In this document: in pieces, positions 8,675 to 16,385 of the stretch
How positions within the stretch are numbered: the first letter of the stretch is position 1
Layout of the letters: each line of letters opens with the position of its first letter
Source: an uncultured Burkholderiales bacterium
GTDB taxonomy: Bacteria; Pseudomonadota; Gammaproteobacteria; Burkholderiales; Burkholderiaceae_C
DNA: 45,325 nucleotides
NCBI GenBank assembly: GCA_903876885.1
Contig: CAIRBP010000060.1
Coordinates: forward strand, 1-45,325
Direction of reading: 5' to 3'
Position numbers and translations under genes: made by a program
The notes under the pieces: model-generated
What the model saw: only the letters and a program-made list of their open reading frames with translations
Databases searched by the model: none
What the model was told of the DNA's origin: nothing

Positions 8675-9897
8675 GTTCCGTGTTTTTTTCTGTAGTTTTC
8701 TAAAAATTTAGCGATCCGTCCAATTGCTTCACGAAGATCATCCTCGTGGGGTAAAAAGACGATCCTGAAGTGATCTGGATTCTTCCAGTTAAAGCCCGAT
8801 CCTTGAACCAACAATACTTTGGTTTCGTTTAGCAGTTCAAAAATAAACTTCTGATCGTCCTCAATGGGATAGACAGCAGGATCGAGTTTGGGGAACATGT
8901 AAAGTGCTGCCTTGGGTTTCACACAACTTACCCCCGGGATCGCCGTGATTAGCTCATATGCAATGTCGCGTTGTCGACGAAGGCGCCCGCCCTCCTTAAT
9001 CAAATCGTTAATGGTTTGATATCCGCCCAAAGCGGTTTGTATTGCCCATTGACCTGGGACGTTTGCACATAAACGCATGGATGAGAGCATGTTTAGCCCC
9101 TCAATGTAATCTTTGGCTGCCTTTTTATCACCAGAGACTACCATCCATCCTGCTCTGTAACCACATGATCGGTAACTCTTGGAGAGGGAGTTAAAGGTCA
9201 ATGTCAGCACATCTGTGGACAAGCTCGCAATTGCAGTGTGCTGTACACCATCATAGAGTACCTTGTCATAAACCTCGTCAGCAAAAATGATTAATTCGTT
9301 TTCACGAGCGATTTGAATAATACCTTTTAGTAATTCGTCAGAGTAAAGTGCACCTGTGGGGTTGTTTGGGTTGATAACAACAATACCTTTGGTGTGCTTA
9401 TTTATTTTTGAACGAATATCATCTAAGTCAGGCATCCACCCGTTTTCTTCAACACAGTTGTAATGTACGGGGGTACCACCGGATAGTGATACTGCAGCAG
9501 TCCAAAGCGGATAGTCTGGAGCAGGGATTAACAGCTCATCACCATCGTTTAAGAGCCCGTTGGTGGCCATAACGATCAACTCACTGGCTCCGTTTCCTAG
9601 GTAGATGTCCTCCAAAATCACACCGGATACACCCTGTTGCTGGGTGTAATGCATAACAGCTTTTCGAGCTGCAAAGATACCCTTACTGTCGGAGTAGGCA
9701 GCAGCGTTGGGCAAATTGCGGATCATGTCCTGCTGAATTTCCTCTGGGGCATCAAATCCAAACACGGCCAAATTCCCGATGTTGAGCTTGATGATTTTGT
9801 GCCCCTCGTCCTCCATCAAACGCGCACGGTCCATGACCGGGCCACGGATGTCGTAACAAACATTGGCTAACTTGGTGGATTTAAGAATGGGATTCAA
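8671..9897 (-). CDS. alaT: Alanine/glutamate-pyruvate aminotransferase AlaT
   Basis: The 408 aa class-I PLP aminotransferase makes alanine from pyruvate and glutamate. Seen are NPNNPTG (176-182), FADEVYDKVLYD with the PLP-binding Asp207, and the Schiff-base lysine K240 in SLSKSYRSCGYRAGW. I choose the TTG at 9897: it has GGAGG just upstream and gives the family N-terminus MNPILKSTKLANVCYDIRGP. A TTG at 9939 (14 codons earlier) is possible, but its weak ribosome site sits in a hairpin arm. The usual GNPAPFGF loop reads GNLAVFGF here, a substitution near the active-site entrance. First gene of the six-gene operon. Confidence 0.93.
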   Translation of the reverse strand: MNPILKSTKLANVCYDIRGPVMDRARLMEDEGHKIIKLNIGNLAVFGFDAPEEIQQDMIRNLPNAAAYSDSKGIFAARKAVMHYTQQQGVSGVILEDIYLGNGASELIVMATNGLLNDGDELLIPAPDYPLWTAAVSLSGGTPVHYNCVEENGWMPDLDDIRSKINKHTKGIVVINPNNPTGALYSDELLKGIIQIARENELIIFADEVYDKVLYDGVQHTAIASLSTDVLTLTFNSLSKSYRSCGYRAGWMVVSGDKKAAKDYIEGLNMLSSMRLCANVPGQWAIQTALGGYQTINDLIKEGGRLRRQRDIAYELITAIPGVSCVKPKAALYMFPKLDPAVYPIEDDQKFIFELLNETKVLLVQGSGFNWKNPDHFRIVFLPHEDDLREAIGRIAKFLENYRKKHGT

Positions 9898-9943
9898 TGG
9901 CCCTCCGACGCTTGTAATTTGTGTTTTTAGTAGGCTCAAGTGA

Positions 9944-9970
9944 CGCTCTTTTAAGGGAGCGAAAAGAGCG
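9944..9970. promoter_or_regulatory. Perfect 9-bp inverted repeat upstream of alaT
   Basis: CGCTCTTTT and AAAAGAGCG are separated by 9 nt in the alaT / Mth938 divergent gap. On the minus strand the second arm lies directly before the upstream TTG, so it could be a leader hairpin. On the plus strand it covers the -35 region of the TATAAT promoter at 9975. Either an operator or a leader structure would fit. Confidence 0.5.
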
Positions 9971-9974
9971 AACC

Positions 9975-9980
9975 TATAAT
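9975..9980 (+). promoter_or_regulatory. Candidate -10 box (TATAAT) for the Mth938-domain gene
   Basis: A perfect TATAAT lies 46 nt before the ATG of the plus-strand gene. The -35 position is occupied by a poor match (TTAAGG region) that lies within the inverted repeat, consistent with a regulated promoter. Confidence 0.45.
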
Positions 9981-10025
9981 TGGAACATATTTAGAGAAAA
10001 AATGCCCTTAAATGTGTGAAATTTG

Positions 10026-10418
10026 ATGAAACTTCAACCTGACCGTATTCAAACACTTGCCGTCACCGGTTACGGGGAGGGCTGGATTGCAGTCAACGGT
10101 GAAAAATTTACCCATAGCATCGTTTTATCCTCCTTGGGTGATAAAAGAGAGTGGCATTGCACGGACCCAAACGCATTGAGCGATTCCATTTTTGCAGAAC
10201 TGGCAGAAATGGGGGTCGAAATGGTAATTTATGGGAGTGGGGATAAACTATGCTTTCCACGCCCAGAGTGGCTTTCTAGCCTTTATAAAAAGGGAATCGG
10301 GCTTGAAGCTATGGACACGCGCGCGGCTTGTCGCACCTACAACATTTTGGCCGCCGAGGGGCGCAAAGTCGCTGCAGCACTTCTTGTTCAACCCATTACG
10401 GATAGCCAGGATTCCTGA
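10026..10418 (+). CDS. Mth938-like (DUF498/NDUFAF3 family) protein
   Basis: The 130 aa product belongs to the Mth938 fold family, which includes the mitochondrial complex I assembly factor NDUFAF3; the bacterial function is not established. Recognisable features are GYGEGWIAVNG near 16-26, the conserved VIYGSGDKLCFPRPEW segment and the C-terminal helix EAMDTRAACRTYNILAAEGRKVAAALL. The ATG at 10026 is chosen over the TTG directly before it. The gene sits between alaT and bcp, in the opposite direction to alaT. Confidence 0.85.
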   Translation: MKLQPDRIQTLAVTGYGEGWIAVNGEKFTHSIVLSSLGDKREWHCTDPNALSDSIFAELAEMGVEMVIYGSGDKLCFPRPEWLSSLYKKGIGLEAMDTRAACRTYNILAAEGRKVAAALLVQPITDSQDS

Positions 10419-10506
10419 CTTTAATTTAAGTTAAAATAATGGGTTGTTGCAGTTTTTGACAAATGCTGCTTGTTAATTTGTTGCTAGTTGACCGGATTGA
10501 AGATTT

Positions 10507-10992
10507 ATGGCGATCGTTCTCAACAAACCCATACCTGAATTTGAAGCGATGGCTACAGGGGGAGTAAAAGTTACCAATCACTCCCACACAGGTAAGACCT
10601 TGGTACTTTATTTCTATCCCAAGGACAACACGCCTGGTTGCACCACTGAGGCAATGCAGTTTAGGGATAAATATAAAGATTTCACAAAGGCCGGTGCTGT
10701 AGTTTTTGGCGTGTCCAGAGACAACATGAAATCACACGATCTTTTCAAAGAGAAGTTAGAGCTTCCTTTTGAATTGATCGCAGATACAGAAGAAAAAATG
10801 TGTCACATGTTCGGTGTTGTGAAAAACAAAATTATGTACGGCAAAAAAGTTAAAGGTATCGAGCGCAGTACCTTCTTAATTGGAGCCGACGGCCTTCTCA
10901 AAGAAGAGTGGAGAGGACTTAAAGTTCTTGGTCACGTTGATGAAGTTTTAAAAGCCGTAAAAGCTTTGAAGAAAAGTACAGCAACTGCATAA
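10507..10992 (+). CDS. bcp: Bcp-type (PrxQ) thiol peroxidase
   Basis: The 161 aa peroxiredoxin reduces H2O2 and organic hydroperoxides in the cytoplasm. The peroxidatic cysteine is C45 in TPGCTTEAMQFRD. Most Bcp proteins have a resolving cysteine five residues later, but here that position is Met50, so this is a one-Cys-type Bcp unless C99 serves. STFLIGADG near 121-129, following IER, completes the family pattern. It begins with ATG and lies upstream of phoH on the same strand, but a terminator separates them. TTGACA occurs at 10456 without a clear -10. Confidence 0.93.
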   Translation: MAIVLNKPIPEFEAMATGGVKVTNHSHTGKTLVLYFYPKDNTPGCTTEAMQFRDKYKDFTKAGAVVFGVSRDNMKSHDLFKEKLELPFELIADTEEKMCHMFGVVKNKIMYGKKVKGIERSTFLIGADGLLKEEWRGLKVLGHVDEVLKAVKALKKSTATA

Positions 10993-11290
10993 AGTTGCAA
11001 ACTATAACCACCACTGTGGATTGTCATGCCTGATTGACAGTTTTCAATAATCTGAAATCAATCAACATTCGTGTGACGGTAATATGAATTACTAACGCTT
11101 TTATTTGTAATTTATTCGCCTTTTTTTTAGAATTTCGTTTCTTTTTGATCATTTAGTTCGGTTATGATTACGAACGATATGTTTATTAAAGCACTTCGAA
11201 GCTCTCTAACTCAAGCCGCAAAGGTTCAACCCTTAAGCGGCTTTTTTACTTCAGAATTTCATTCTTTTTCATTCAAAATCAAACCCATCT
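10993..11290 (+). other. bcp-phoH intergenic region
   Basis: About 300 nt with a T8 run near 11121, a TATGAT box near 11163 and a strong terminator at 11213-11247. The terminator is about 220 nt past bcp but only about 45 nt before phoH, so the segment 11165-11247 could be a short independent transcript or an attenuated phoH leader. A 61-codon frame from 11164 runs through the hairpin; I do not call it a gene. Confidence 0.4.
11213..11247 (+). terminator. Rho-independent terminator / possible phoH attenuator
   Basis: The stem AAGCCGC / GCGGCTT, with an inner AAGG/CCTT pairing, is followed by six T. It is oriented for the plus strand and positioned just upstream of phoH. Confidence 0.85.
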
Positions 11291-12988
11291 ATGCCCTTAC
11301 CACCCGCCCCGACCAAGCGTGCCTCCACACTCTCAACTCAGAGTTATGACTCAGCTGTAATACGGAGTAACTCCCGCAAAGACCCAGAAAACACTGATTC
11401 CTTGTCGCACCCAGTTCCAAGCGTTCAAGATGATTTCTCAATAAATGGCGGGGGTAGTGTCCTAGCGGATTACGAATCTAAGAATTTAGACGATCAAGAC
11501 CACACAGCAAGTCTTCACGTTTTGCAGAAAAATAGCAAAAGTGTCACTACTACCACCCCCGTCTCGGTTGAGAAAAAGAAAGTAAAGAAAAAACATACCG
11601 GTCCAAGCAAACTATTTGTCCTAGACACTAACGTGCTTTTGCATGATCCGATGTGTCTCTTTAGATTTGAGGAAAACGATATTTTCCTCCCAATGATCGT
11701 TTTAGAAGAACTCGACGGTCACAAAAAAGGAATGACCGAAGTTGCCCGTAACGCCAGGCAAACCTCGCGCACTCTTGATGCACTTGCAGGCACTCAAAAT
11801 GCGGATATCACTGCAGGCTTAAAGCTTGACAGCACAGGACACATTGAGGTGTCGGGCAAGTTGATGTTTCAAACACAACCGCTCACTTATAAACTTCCTG
11901 ACAGCCTTCCCCAAGGCAAAGCTGACAACCAAATTCTCGCAGTCGTAGGAGCACTCGTTGAGAAGATGGCTCCGCGAGAGGTGGTGCTCGTCTCTAAAGA
12001 CATCAATATGCGCGTTAAAGCTCGCGCACTGGGTCTTGCAGCTGAGGATTATGAGAACGATAAAACCCTTGACGACGGAGACCTGCTTTACTCTGGAGCA
12101 CTTGCACTACCTCACGATTTTTGGCTCAAACAAGCTAAAACCATTGAGAGCTGGCAAAGCGGTAGCCATACCTTTTACAGATTCTCTGGACCGATAGTTG
12201 CTGACTTGCATATCAACCAATTTGTCTACTTAGAAGTACCTGGCGAACCGAATTTTTATGCACGAGTCACTGAAATTCGTGGCAAAACGGCGGTTTTCAA
12301 AACTCTTAAAGATTTTCATCACATTAAAAATGCTGTCTGGGGAGTAACTGCTCGTAACCGCGAACAAAATTTCGCAATGAATTTACTCACAGATCCAGAA
12401 ATTGATTTTGTGACACTTACCGGTACCGCAGGTACAGGTAAGACGCTAATGGCCTTAGCCGCCGGTTTAACCCAGGTGTTAGATGATCGTCGTTATACAG
12501 AGATCATCATGACTCGCGCAACGGTAAGCGTGGGTGAGGACATAGGATTCCTTCCTGGCACTGAAGAGGAGAAGATGGGGCCTTGGATGGGTGCATTAGA
12601 TGACAATTTAGAGGTACTTGCCAAAACAGATACCGGATCAGGCGAGTGGGGTCGCGCCGCAACCAATGAGCTGATCAGAAGTCGTATCAAGATCAAGAGC
12701 ATGAACTTCATGCGTGGACGTACGTTTATGAGTAAATACGTGATTATTGATGAGGCTCAAAACTTAACCCCTAAGCAGATGAAAACACTTATCACTCGCG
12801 CTGGCCCCGGTACAAAAATAATTTGCATGGGCAACTTGGCTCAGATCGATACGCCTTACTTAACCGAGGGCTCCTCTGGTCTCACGTTCGCCGTTGACCG
12901 CTTTAAGGGTTGGCCTCACGGCGGACATATTACCCTAGCTAGGGGTGAGCGCTCTAGGCTCGCAGACTTCGCAAGCGACGTACTCTAG
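11291..12988 (+). CDS. phoH: PhoH family protein with N-terminal PIN domain (PhoH2 type)
   Basis: The 565 aa protein joins a PIN ribonuclease-like domain (about 108-250; first acidic residue D112 in VLDTNVLLHDP) to a C-terminal PhoH ATPase with Walker A GTAGTGKT (378-385) and Walker B VIIDEAQN (484-491). PhoH2 proteins of this kind act as RNA helicase/RNase in studied bacteria; the physiological target here is unknown. The first ~105 residues are low-complexity and poorly conserved-looking, ending in a basic stretch (KKKVKKKHTGPSK). The ATG has no strong ribosome site. It is convergent with dnaB. Confidence 0.93.
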   Translation: MPLPPAPTKRASTLSTQSYDSAVIRSNSRKDPENTDSLSHPVPSVQDDFSINGGGSVLADYESKNLDDQDHTASLHVLQKNSKSVTTTTPVSVEKKKVKKKHTGPSKLFVLDTNVLLHDPMCLFRFEENDIFLPMIVLEELDGHKKGMTEVARNARQTSRTLDALAGTQNADITAGLKLDSTGHIEVSGKLMFQTQPLTYKLPDSLPQGKADNQILAVVGALVEKMAPREVVLVSKDINMRVKARALGLAAEDYENDKTLDDGDLLYSGALALPHDFWLKQAKTIESWQSGSHTFYRFSGPIVADLHINQFVYLEVPGEPNFYARVTEIRGKTAVFKTLKDFHHIKNAVWGVTARNREQNFAMNLLTDPEIDFVTLTGTAGTGKTLMALAAGLTQVLDDRRYTEIIMTRATVSVGEDIGFLPGTEEEKMGPWMGALDDNLEVLAKTDTGSGEWGRAATNELIRSRIKIKSMNFMRGRTFMSKYVIIDEAQNLTPKQMKTLITRAGPGTKIICMGNLAQIDTPYLTEGSSGLTFAVDRFKGWPHGGHITLARGERSRLADFASDVL

Positions 12989-12994
12989 GCGCAG

Positions 12995-13003
12995 TTATTC
13001 ACA
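12995..13003 (+). promoter_or_regulatory. DnaA-box-like sequence TTATTCACA
   Basis: Matches the relaxed DnaA box TTATNCACA, in the short gap between convergent phoH and dnaB. On its own it could be chance; it is listed because a perfect box also lies on the other side of dnaB. Confidence 0.35.
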
Positions 13004-13021
13004 GTTTGATACCCAATACAA

Positions 13022-13042
13022 GAGCGAGACCTAGTCTCGCTC
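13022..13042. terminator. Perfect 9-bp hairpin at the phoH/dnaB convergent ends
   Basis: GAGCGAGAC and GTCTCGCTC flank a 3-nt loop that is the dnaB stop codon. There is no T-run on either strand, so it is a structure that may pause polymerase or protect 3' ends rather than a classical terminator. Confidence 0.55.
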
Positions 13043-14437
13043 GTTGCCTCGGGCCATAGATTCAAACTTTGTTAAAGGCTTTAAGAAAGACAACTTTACG
13101 GTACCTGTGGGACCATTTCTTTGTTTGCCAATAATGATCTCAGCAACGCCAGGCTCTTTAGAGTCTTTGTTGTAATAGTCATCGCGGTAGATAAACATAA
13201 TTACATCAGCGTCTTGTTCGATTGCACCAGACTCCCTTAAATCACTCATCATGGGGCGCTTATCGGTCCGAGTCTCAACGCCTCGGTTTAGCTGTGATAA
13301 GGCAATGATGGGACACTGAAGCTCTTTGGCAAGCATCTTCAGACCTCTGGAGATCTCCCCAAGCTCGGTGGCACGGTTATCCCCGTCGCTAGAACCTGTG
13401 GACATGAGTTGCAAGTAATCGACCACGATCAACCCAAGCTTGCCGCATTGTCGAGAGAGTTTTTTGGCGTTAGCCCGTAGCTCACTTGGATTTAACCCCG
13501 GCGTTTCATCAATAAACAATGACACCGTTTGGAGCCGCTCTACGGCTTCGTTCAATCTGGGCCATTCATCGTCACTGAGTTTGCCTGTTCTGAGGTGGCC
13601 TTGATCAATACGACCAATTGAACCAACCATACGAATCGCGAGTTGCGAGGCGCCCATCTCCATTGAGAACACTGCAACAGGTAAATCCTCGGCCAAGGCA
13701 ACGTGTTCAGCAATGTTGATTGCAAGTGCAGTTTTGCCCATAGAGGGTCTTGCCGCTAAAACAATCAAGTCCCCGGGCTGCAAGCCAGAGGTCATCTCAT
13801 CAAAGTCTATGAATCCACTAGGAACACCAGTAATATCATTAGGATTTTTAGACATCTCATCAACTCGACCTAACAGATCAGAGATGAGTTTATCCATGCC
13901 TTGAAAGCCTTGACGAAGGCGAGCGCCCTCCTCACCAATTTGGAAGATTTTTTTCTCAGCCTCGTCTAATATTTGAGCAACAGGTCTGCCGTTGGTGTTG
14001 AAAGCCTCAGTTGCGATTTCGTCACTGGCGACTACCAATTTGCGCAAAATTGCCCGCTCGCGAACGATCTCCGAGTAGCGCCTTATGTTGCCAGCACTCG
14101 GTACGTACTGTGCAAGCGCGTTTAACCCTGCAAGACCCCCCACTGCCTCTGACTTACCCTGGGCTAATAAATCCTCATAAACGGTGATGACGTCTGCGGG
14201 ACGCATCGCATCTATGAGCGCTTGAATAGATGCATAAATCAGACGATGTTCAAACTTGTAGAAGTCACTCTCGGAGAGTACGTCCGAGATCCTATCCCAA
14301 GCCGAATTATCCAAAAGTAAGCCACCCAAAACGCAGCACTCAGCTTCAATAGAGTGAGGTGGTATTCGCAACTGAGCCAACTGAGGATCAGTCGCATTGG
14401 AGGAAAACTTCCTTCTTGCAAGGGAAGAGGTTGACAT
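13031..14437 (-). CDS. dnaB: Replicative DNA helicase DnaB
   Basis: The 468 aa hexameric 5'-3' helicase unwinds DNA at the replication fork and recruits primase. The N-terminal domain (about 25-130) is followed by a linker helix and the RecA-like domain with Walker A ARPSMGKT (229-236), Walker B IVVDYLQLM and the arginine-finger region near the C-terminus. No intein is present. I use the ATG at 14437, preceded by AAAGAG; a TTG four codons upstream is less likely. It follows the rpsF-priB-rpsR-rplI operon on the same strand but behind a strong terminator, so it probably has its own promoter, near a DnaA box. Confidence 0.97.
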   Translation of the reverse strand: MSTSSLARRKFSSNATDPQLAQLRIPPHSIEAECCVLGGLLLDNSAWDRISDVLSESDFYKFEHRLIYASIQALIDAMRPADVITVYEDLLAQGKSEAVGGLAGLNALAQYVPSAGNIRRYSEIVRERAILRKLVVASDEIATEAFNTNGRPVAQILDEAEKKIFQIGEEGARLRQGFQGMDKLISDLLGRVDEMSKNPNDITGVPSGFIDFDEMTSGLQPGDLIVLAARPSMGKTALAINIAEHVALAEDLPVAVFSMEMGASQLAIRMVGSIGRIDQGHLRTGKLSDDEWPRLNEAVERLQTVSLFIDETPGLNPSELRANAKKLSRQCGKLGLIVVDYLQLMSTGSSDGDNRATELGEISRGLKMLAKELQCPIIALSQLNRGVETRTDKRPMMSDLRESGAIEQDADVIMFIYRDDYYNKDSKEPGVAEIIIGKQRNGPTGTVKLSFLKPLTKFESMARGNERD

Positions 14438-14520
14438 CTGCTCTTTCAAAAAAATTAAAATCTCAACTGTTCACTATACCCGCGTCTACGACTTAGATCA
14501 GAAAATAATGTGTACAAACC

Positions 14521-14529
14521 TGTGGATAA
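14521..14529 (-). promoter_or_regulatory. Consensus DnaA box upstream of dnaB
   Basis: TTATCCACA on the minus strand is an exact match to the DnaA box, 84 nt before the dnaB start. A TATAGT possible -10 for dnaB lies between them (complement of 14473-14478). DnaA-ATP control of dnaB transcription is a reasonable inference. Confidence 0.6.
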
Positions 14530-14604
14530 GGTATGAAAAAGCGGTTAATGAGAAGGTATTTGTTGTGCACAAATGCATACCAACTAAGCCTTCAAATATC
14601 CCAT

Positions 14605-14645
14605 AAAAAAAGGGACAAAACCAGTGGTGATGGCTTTCTCCCTTT
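14605..14645 (-). terminator. Terminator of the rpsF-priB-rpsR-rplI operon
   Basis: On the minus strand AAAGGGAGAAAGCC pairs with GGTTTTGTCCCTTT (13 of 14 positions, including one G-T) around a 9-nt loop, followed by TTTTTTT. Three further hairpins lie between it and the rplI stop (14650-14674, 14684-14699, 14707-14720). Confidence 0.9.
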
Positions 14646-14712
14646 AGACCCGTCAAATCGAGTTGATCTGACGGAAAACTATCTGGCCCTAAGAGGCCAC
14701 ACGTTACAGCTG

Positions 14713-15165
14713 TTAAGCTGTTTCGCCGTAAACGCTGACGTTAATCTCTACAACAACATCAGTGTGCAATGAAATACTTACAGTGCTATCACCCACAATT
14801 TTGATAGGACCGTTGGGCATGCGAATTTGTGACTTAAGAATAGTGTGACCACCCTTATTCAGCTCTTCAGCAATATCGTGATTCGTAACAGATCCGAATA
14901 AACGGCCGTCAACTCCGGATTTTTGAGTAACTTTTACTGTTGTACCAGCAAGTGTTTCACCTAACTTGGTTGCAGCAGCAAGTTTCTCGGCTGCAAGTTT
15001 CTCGAGTTCAGCACGACGCGCTTCGAAGTCCTTGATTGCAGCATCAGTTGCTCGCTTTGCACGACCAGATGGGATTAAAAAGTTACGAGCGAAACCGTCT
15101 TTAACTTTTACAACGTCTCCCAAGTTACCGAGATTGACTACTTTGTCTAGAAGAATGATTTGCAT
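14713..15165 (-). CDS. rplI: 50S ribosomal protein L9
   Basis: The 150 aa product binds 23S rRNA domain V at the base of the L1 stalk. The N-terminal domain with [36 protein letters not shown] is typical, followed by the long connecting helix (about 45-75) and a C-terminal RNA-binding domain. Full length. The ATG has an AAGGA ribosome site and follows rpsR by 11 nt. Last gene of the rpsF operon. Confidence 0.98.
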   Translation of the reverse strand: MQIILLDKVVNLGNLGDVVKVKDGFARNFLIPSGRAKRATDAAIKDFEARRAELEKLAAEKLAAATKLGETLAGTTVKVTQKSGVDGRLFGSVTNHDIAEELNKGGHTILKSQIRMPNGPIKIVGDSTVSISLHTDVVVEINVSVYGETA

Positions 15166-15176
15166 GATTGTTTTCC

Positions 15177-15458
15177 TTAGATCTTGTGTTGATCGGTGTA
15201 AGGCAACATCGCAAGAAAGCGTGAGCGCTTGATGGCAGTGTTGAGTTGACGCTGGAAAATAGCACGGGTACCTGTCAAACGAGCAGGAATGATTTTTCCA
15301 TTTTCAGCAATAAAGTCGCGAAGAGTATCGATGTCTTTGTAATCGATTTCTTCAACACCAGTTACTGTGAAGCGGCAAAAACGCTTGCGCTTGAACAGCA
15401 ATGATTGTGTGTTGCGCTTTGGACGCTTGTCTTTGTTAAATTTTTTGAATGTGGCCAT
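15177..15458 (-). CDS. rpsR: 30S ribosomal protein S18
   Basis: The 93 aa product binds 16S rRNA together with S6 on the platform of the small subunit. The core [63 protein letters not shown] is characteristic; the N-terminal basic tail ([12 protein letters not shown]) is somewhat long, as in other betaproteobacteria. GGGAGG precedes the ATG. It lies between priB and rplI. Confidence 0.98.
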   Translation of the reverse strand: MATFKKFNKDKRPKRNTQSLLFKRKRFCRFTVTGVEEIDYKDIDTLRDFIAENGKIIPARLTGTRAIFQRQLNTAIKRSRFLAMLPYTDQHKI

Positions 15459-15472
15459 GATGTGAGCCTCCC

Positions 15473-15760
15473 TTATAACTTTGAAATTTCTTGTATATGA
15501 AAAATAACAGTTTTGTACGACTTTGGAGAAACCAAGAAACCAACAAATCCAAGAGGAGTGCCTAGCGGGGTATCAGATATGGTCTTAACCAAATCTCCCA
15601 TCACCAGTGCCCTTATGGACAATCGGACCTGCCTTTTACGACCTAACTCCTCTAATTCCATCTCATGTTCTAAGACAAGATCAATAGCGGGTAAGCCAGC
15701 AGGGGTAAAACGTTGCGCCGATGTTTCAACAACCTTTGCGCTTAGTTCTACTCGGTTCAC
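15473..15760 (-). CDS. priB: Primosomal replication protein N (PriB)
   Basis: The 95 aa OB-fold single-stranded DNA-binding protein acts with PriA in replication restart. The pattern [11 protein letters not shown] at the start, with LVLEHEME near 27-34 and [10 protein letters not shown] at the end, matches the short betaproteobacterial form. It starts with GTG preceded by AAAGG. Its place between rpsF and rpsR is the conserved arrangement in beta- and gammaproteobacteria, which supports the call more than the short sequence alone. Confidence 0.93.
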   Translation of the reverse strand: MNRVELSAKVVETSAQRFTPAGLPAIDLVLEHEMELEELGRKRQVRLSIRALVMGDLVKTISDTPLGTPLGFVGFLVSPKSYKTVIFHIQEISKL

Positions 15761-15795
15761 GCCTTTCGTAAGATTAAACTGTTGCTCTTGAAAAT

Positions 15796-16161
15796 TTATG
15801 CCTGGAACTCAGATTGCTGAGCTTTACGGGCTTCTTCACGCTCAACAGACTTCATCATGACTGAAGGTCCTGTTTCGGCCTTCTTCTTTAAAACGGTCAA
15901 GTGACGAAGAACTGCGTCATTGAATTTAAATGCGTGCTCGAGTTCAGCCATGATCTCTTGGCTAGCTTCAATGTTTACACAGATGTAGTGGGCTTTGGCT
16001 AACTTGTTGATCATGTAAGCCAGTTGACGACGGCCCCAATCTTCGATGCGGTGAACTGCACCGCCACCTGCTGTGATCATGCTCTTGTAACGATCGAGCA
16101 TCGCAGGCACTTGTTCACTTTGATCAGGATGGATCAAAAGTATGATTTCGTAATGACGCAT
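15796..16161 (-). CDS. rpsF: 30S ribosomal protein S6
   Basis: The 121 aa product pairs with S18 on the 30S platform. [26 protein letters not shown] and the conserved [24 protein letters not shown] segment are clear. The ATG at 16161 has AGGAG six bases upstream, so the GTG two codons earlier is rejected. The C-terminal tail after about residue 95 is charged ([23 protein letters not shown]), the site of glutamylation in E. coli S6. First gene of the operon. Confidence 0.97.
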   Translation of the reverse strand: MRHYEIILLIHPDQSEQVPAMLDRYKSMITAGGGAVHRIEDWGRRQLAYMINKLAKAHYICVNIEASQEIMAELEHAFKFNDAVLRHLTVLKKKAETGPSVMMKSVEREEARKAQQSEFQA

Positions 16162-16257
16162 AAACACTCCTTGTGGATTGAGCCCCCCAACGGCGTCTAG
16201 ACGTGGTAGAGCAAGGCAAAGACCGCTATTATAACCCTATTTAACTCATCCAGGCAA
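16162..16257 (-). promoter_or_regulatory. rpsF operon promoter and leader
   Basis: On the minus strand TTGCCT (complement of 16252-16257), an 18-nt spacer and a perfect TATAAT (complement of 16228-16233) form a good sigma70-type promoter, giving a leader of about 60 nt. The leader contains the palindrome CGTCTAGACG followed by CCGTTGGGGGGC. An S6:S18-binding autoregulatory element is known in this position in many bacteria; its presence here is only a possibility. Confidence 0.6.
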
Positions 16258-16331
16258 GGTGGGTACTCCGCCTGACTCGCAAAGCATGTCTATGCAGGCG
16301 AGACAAAATTAATGTGTATTTTTGTATTAAC

Positions 16332-16368
16332 CTCCTTAGCTGCTTTTTAAAACTATACAGCTAAGGAG
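16332..16368 (-). terminator. Perfect 11-bp inverted repeat after ppsA
   Basis: CTCCTTAGCTG and CAGCTAAGGAG flank a 15-nt loop, 17 nt past the ppsA stop codon. No T-run follows on the minus strand, so it is a likely but non-canonical terminator or 3'-end stabiliser. Confidence 0.6.
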
Positions 16369-16385
16369 ATTTGAGTATTCAAGAG

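Noticed and set aside
11164..11349. 61-codon frame between bcp and phoH, considered as a leader peptide
   Set aside because: It reads straight through the terminator hairpin and into phoH in another frame; no ribosome site and no run of regulatory codons.
14397..14772. Plus-strand frames in the dnaB/rplI gap
   Set aside because: They cross the dnaB start, the DnaA box and the rplI terminator; composition and lack of ribosome sites argue against genes.
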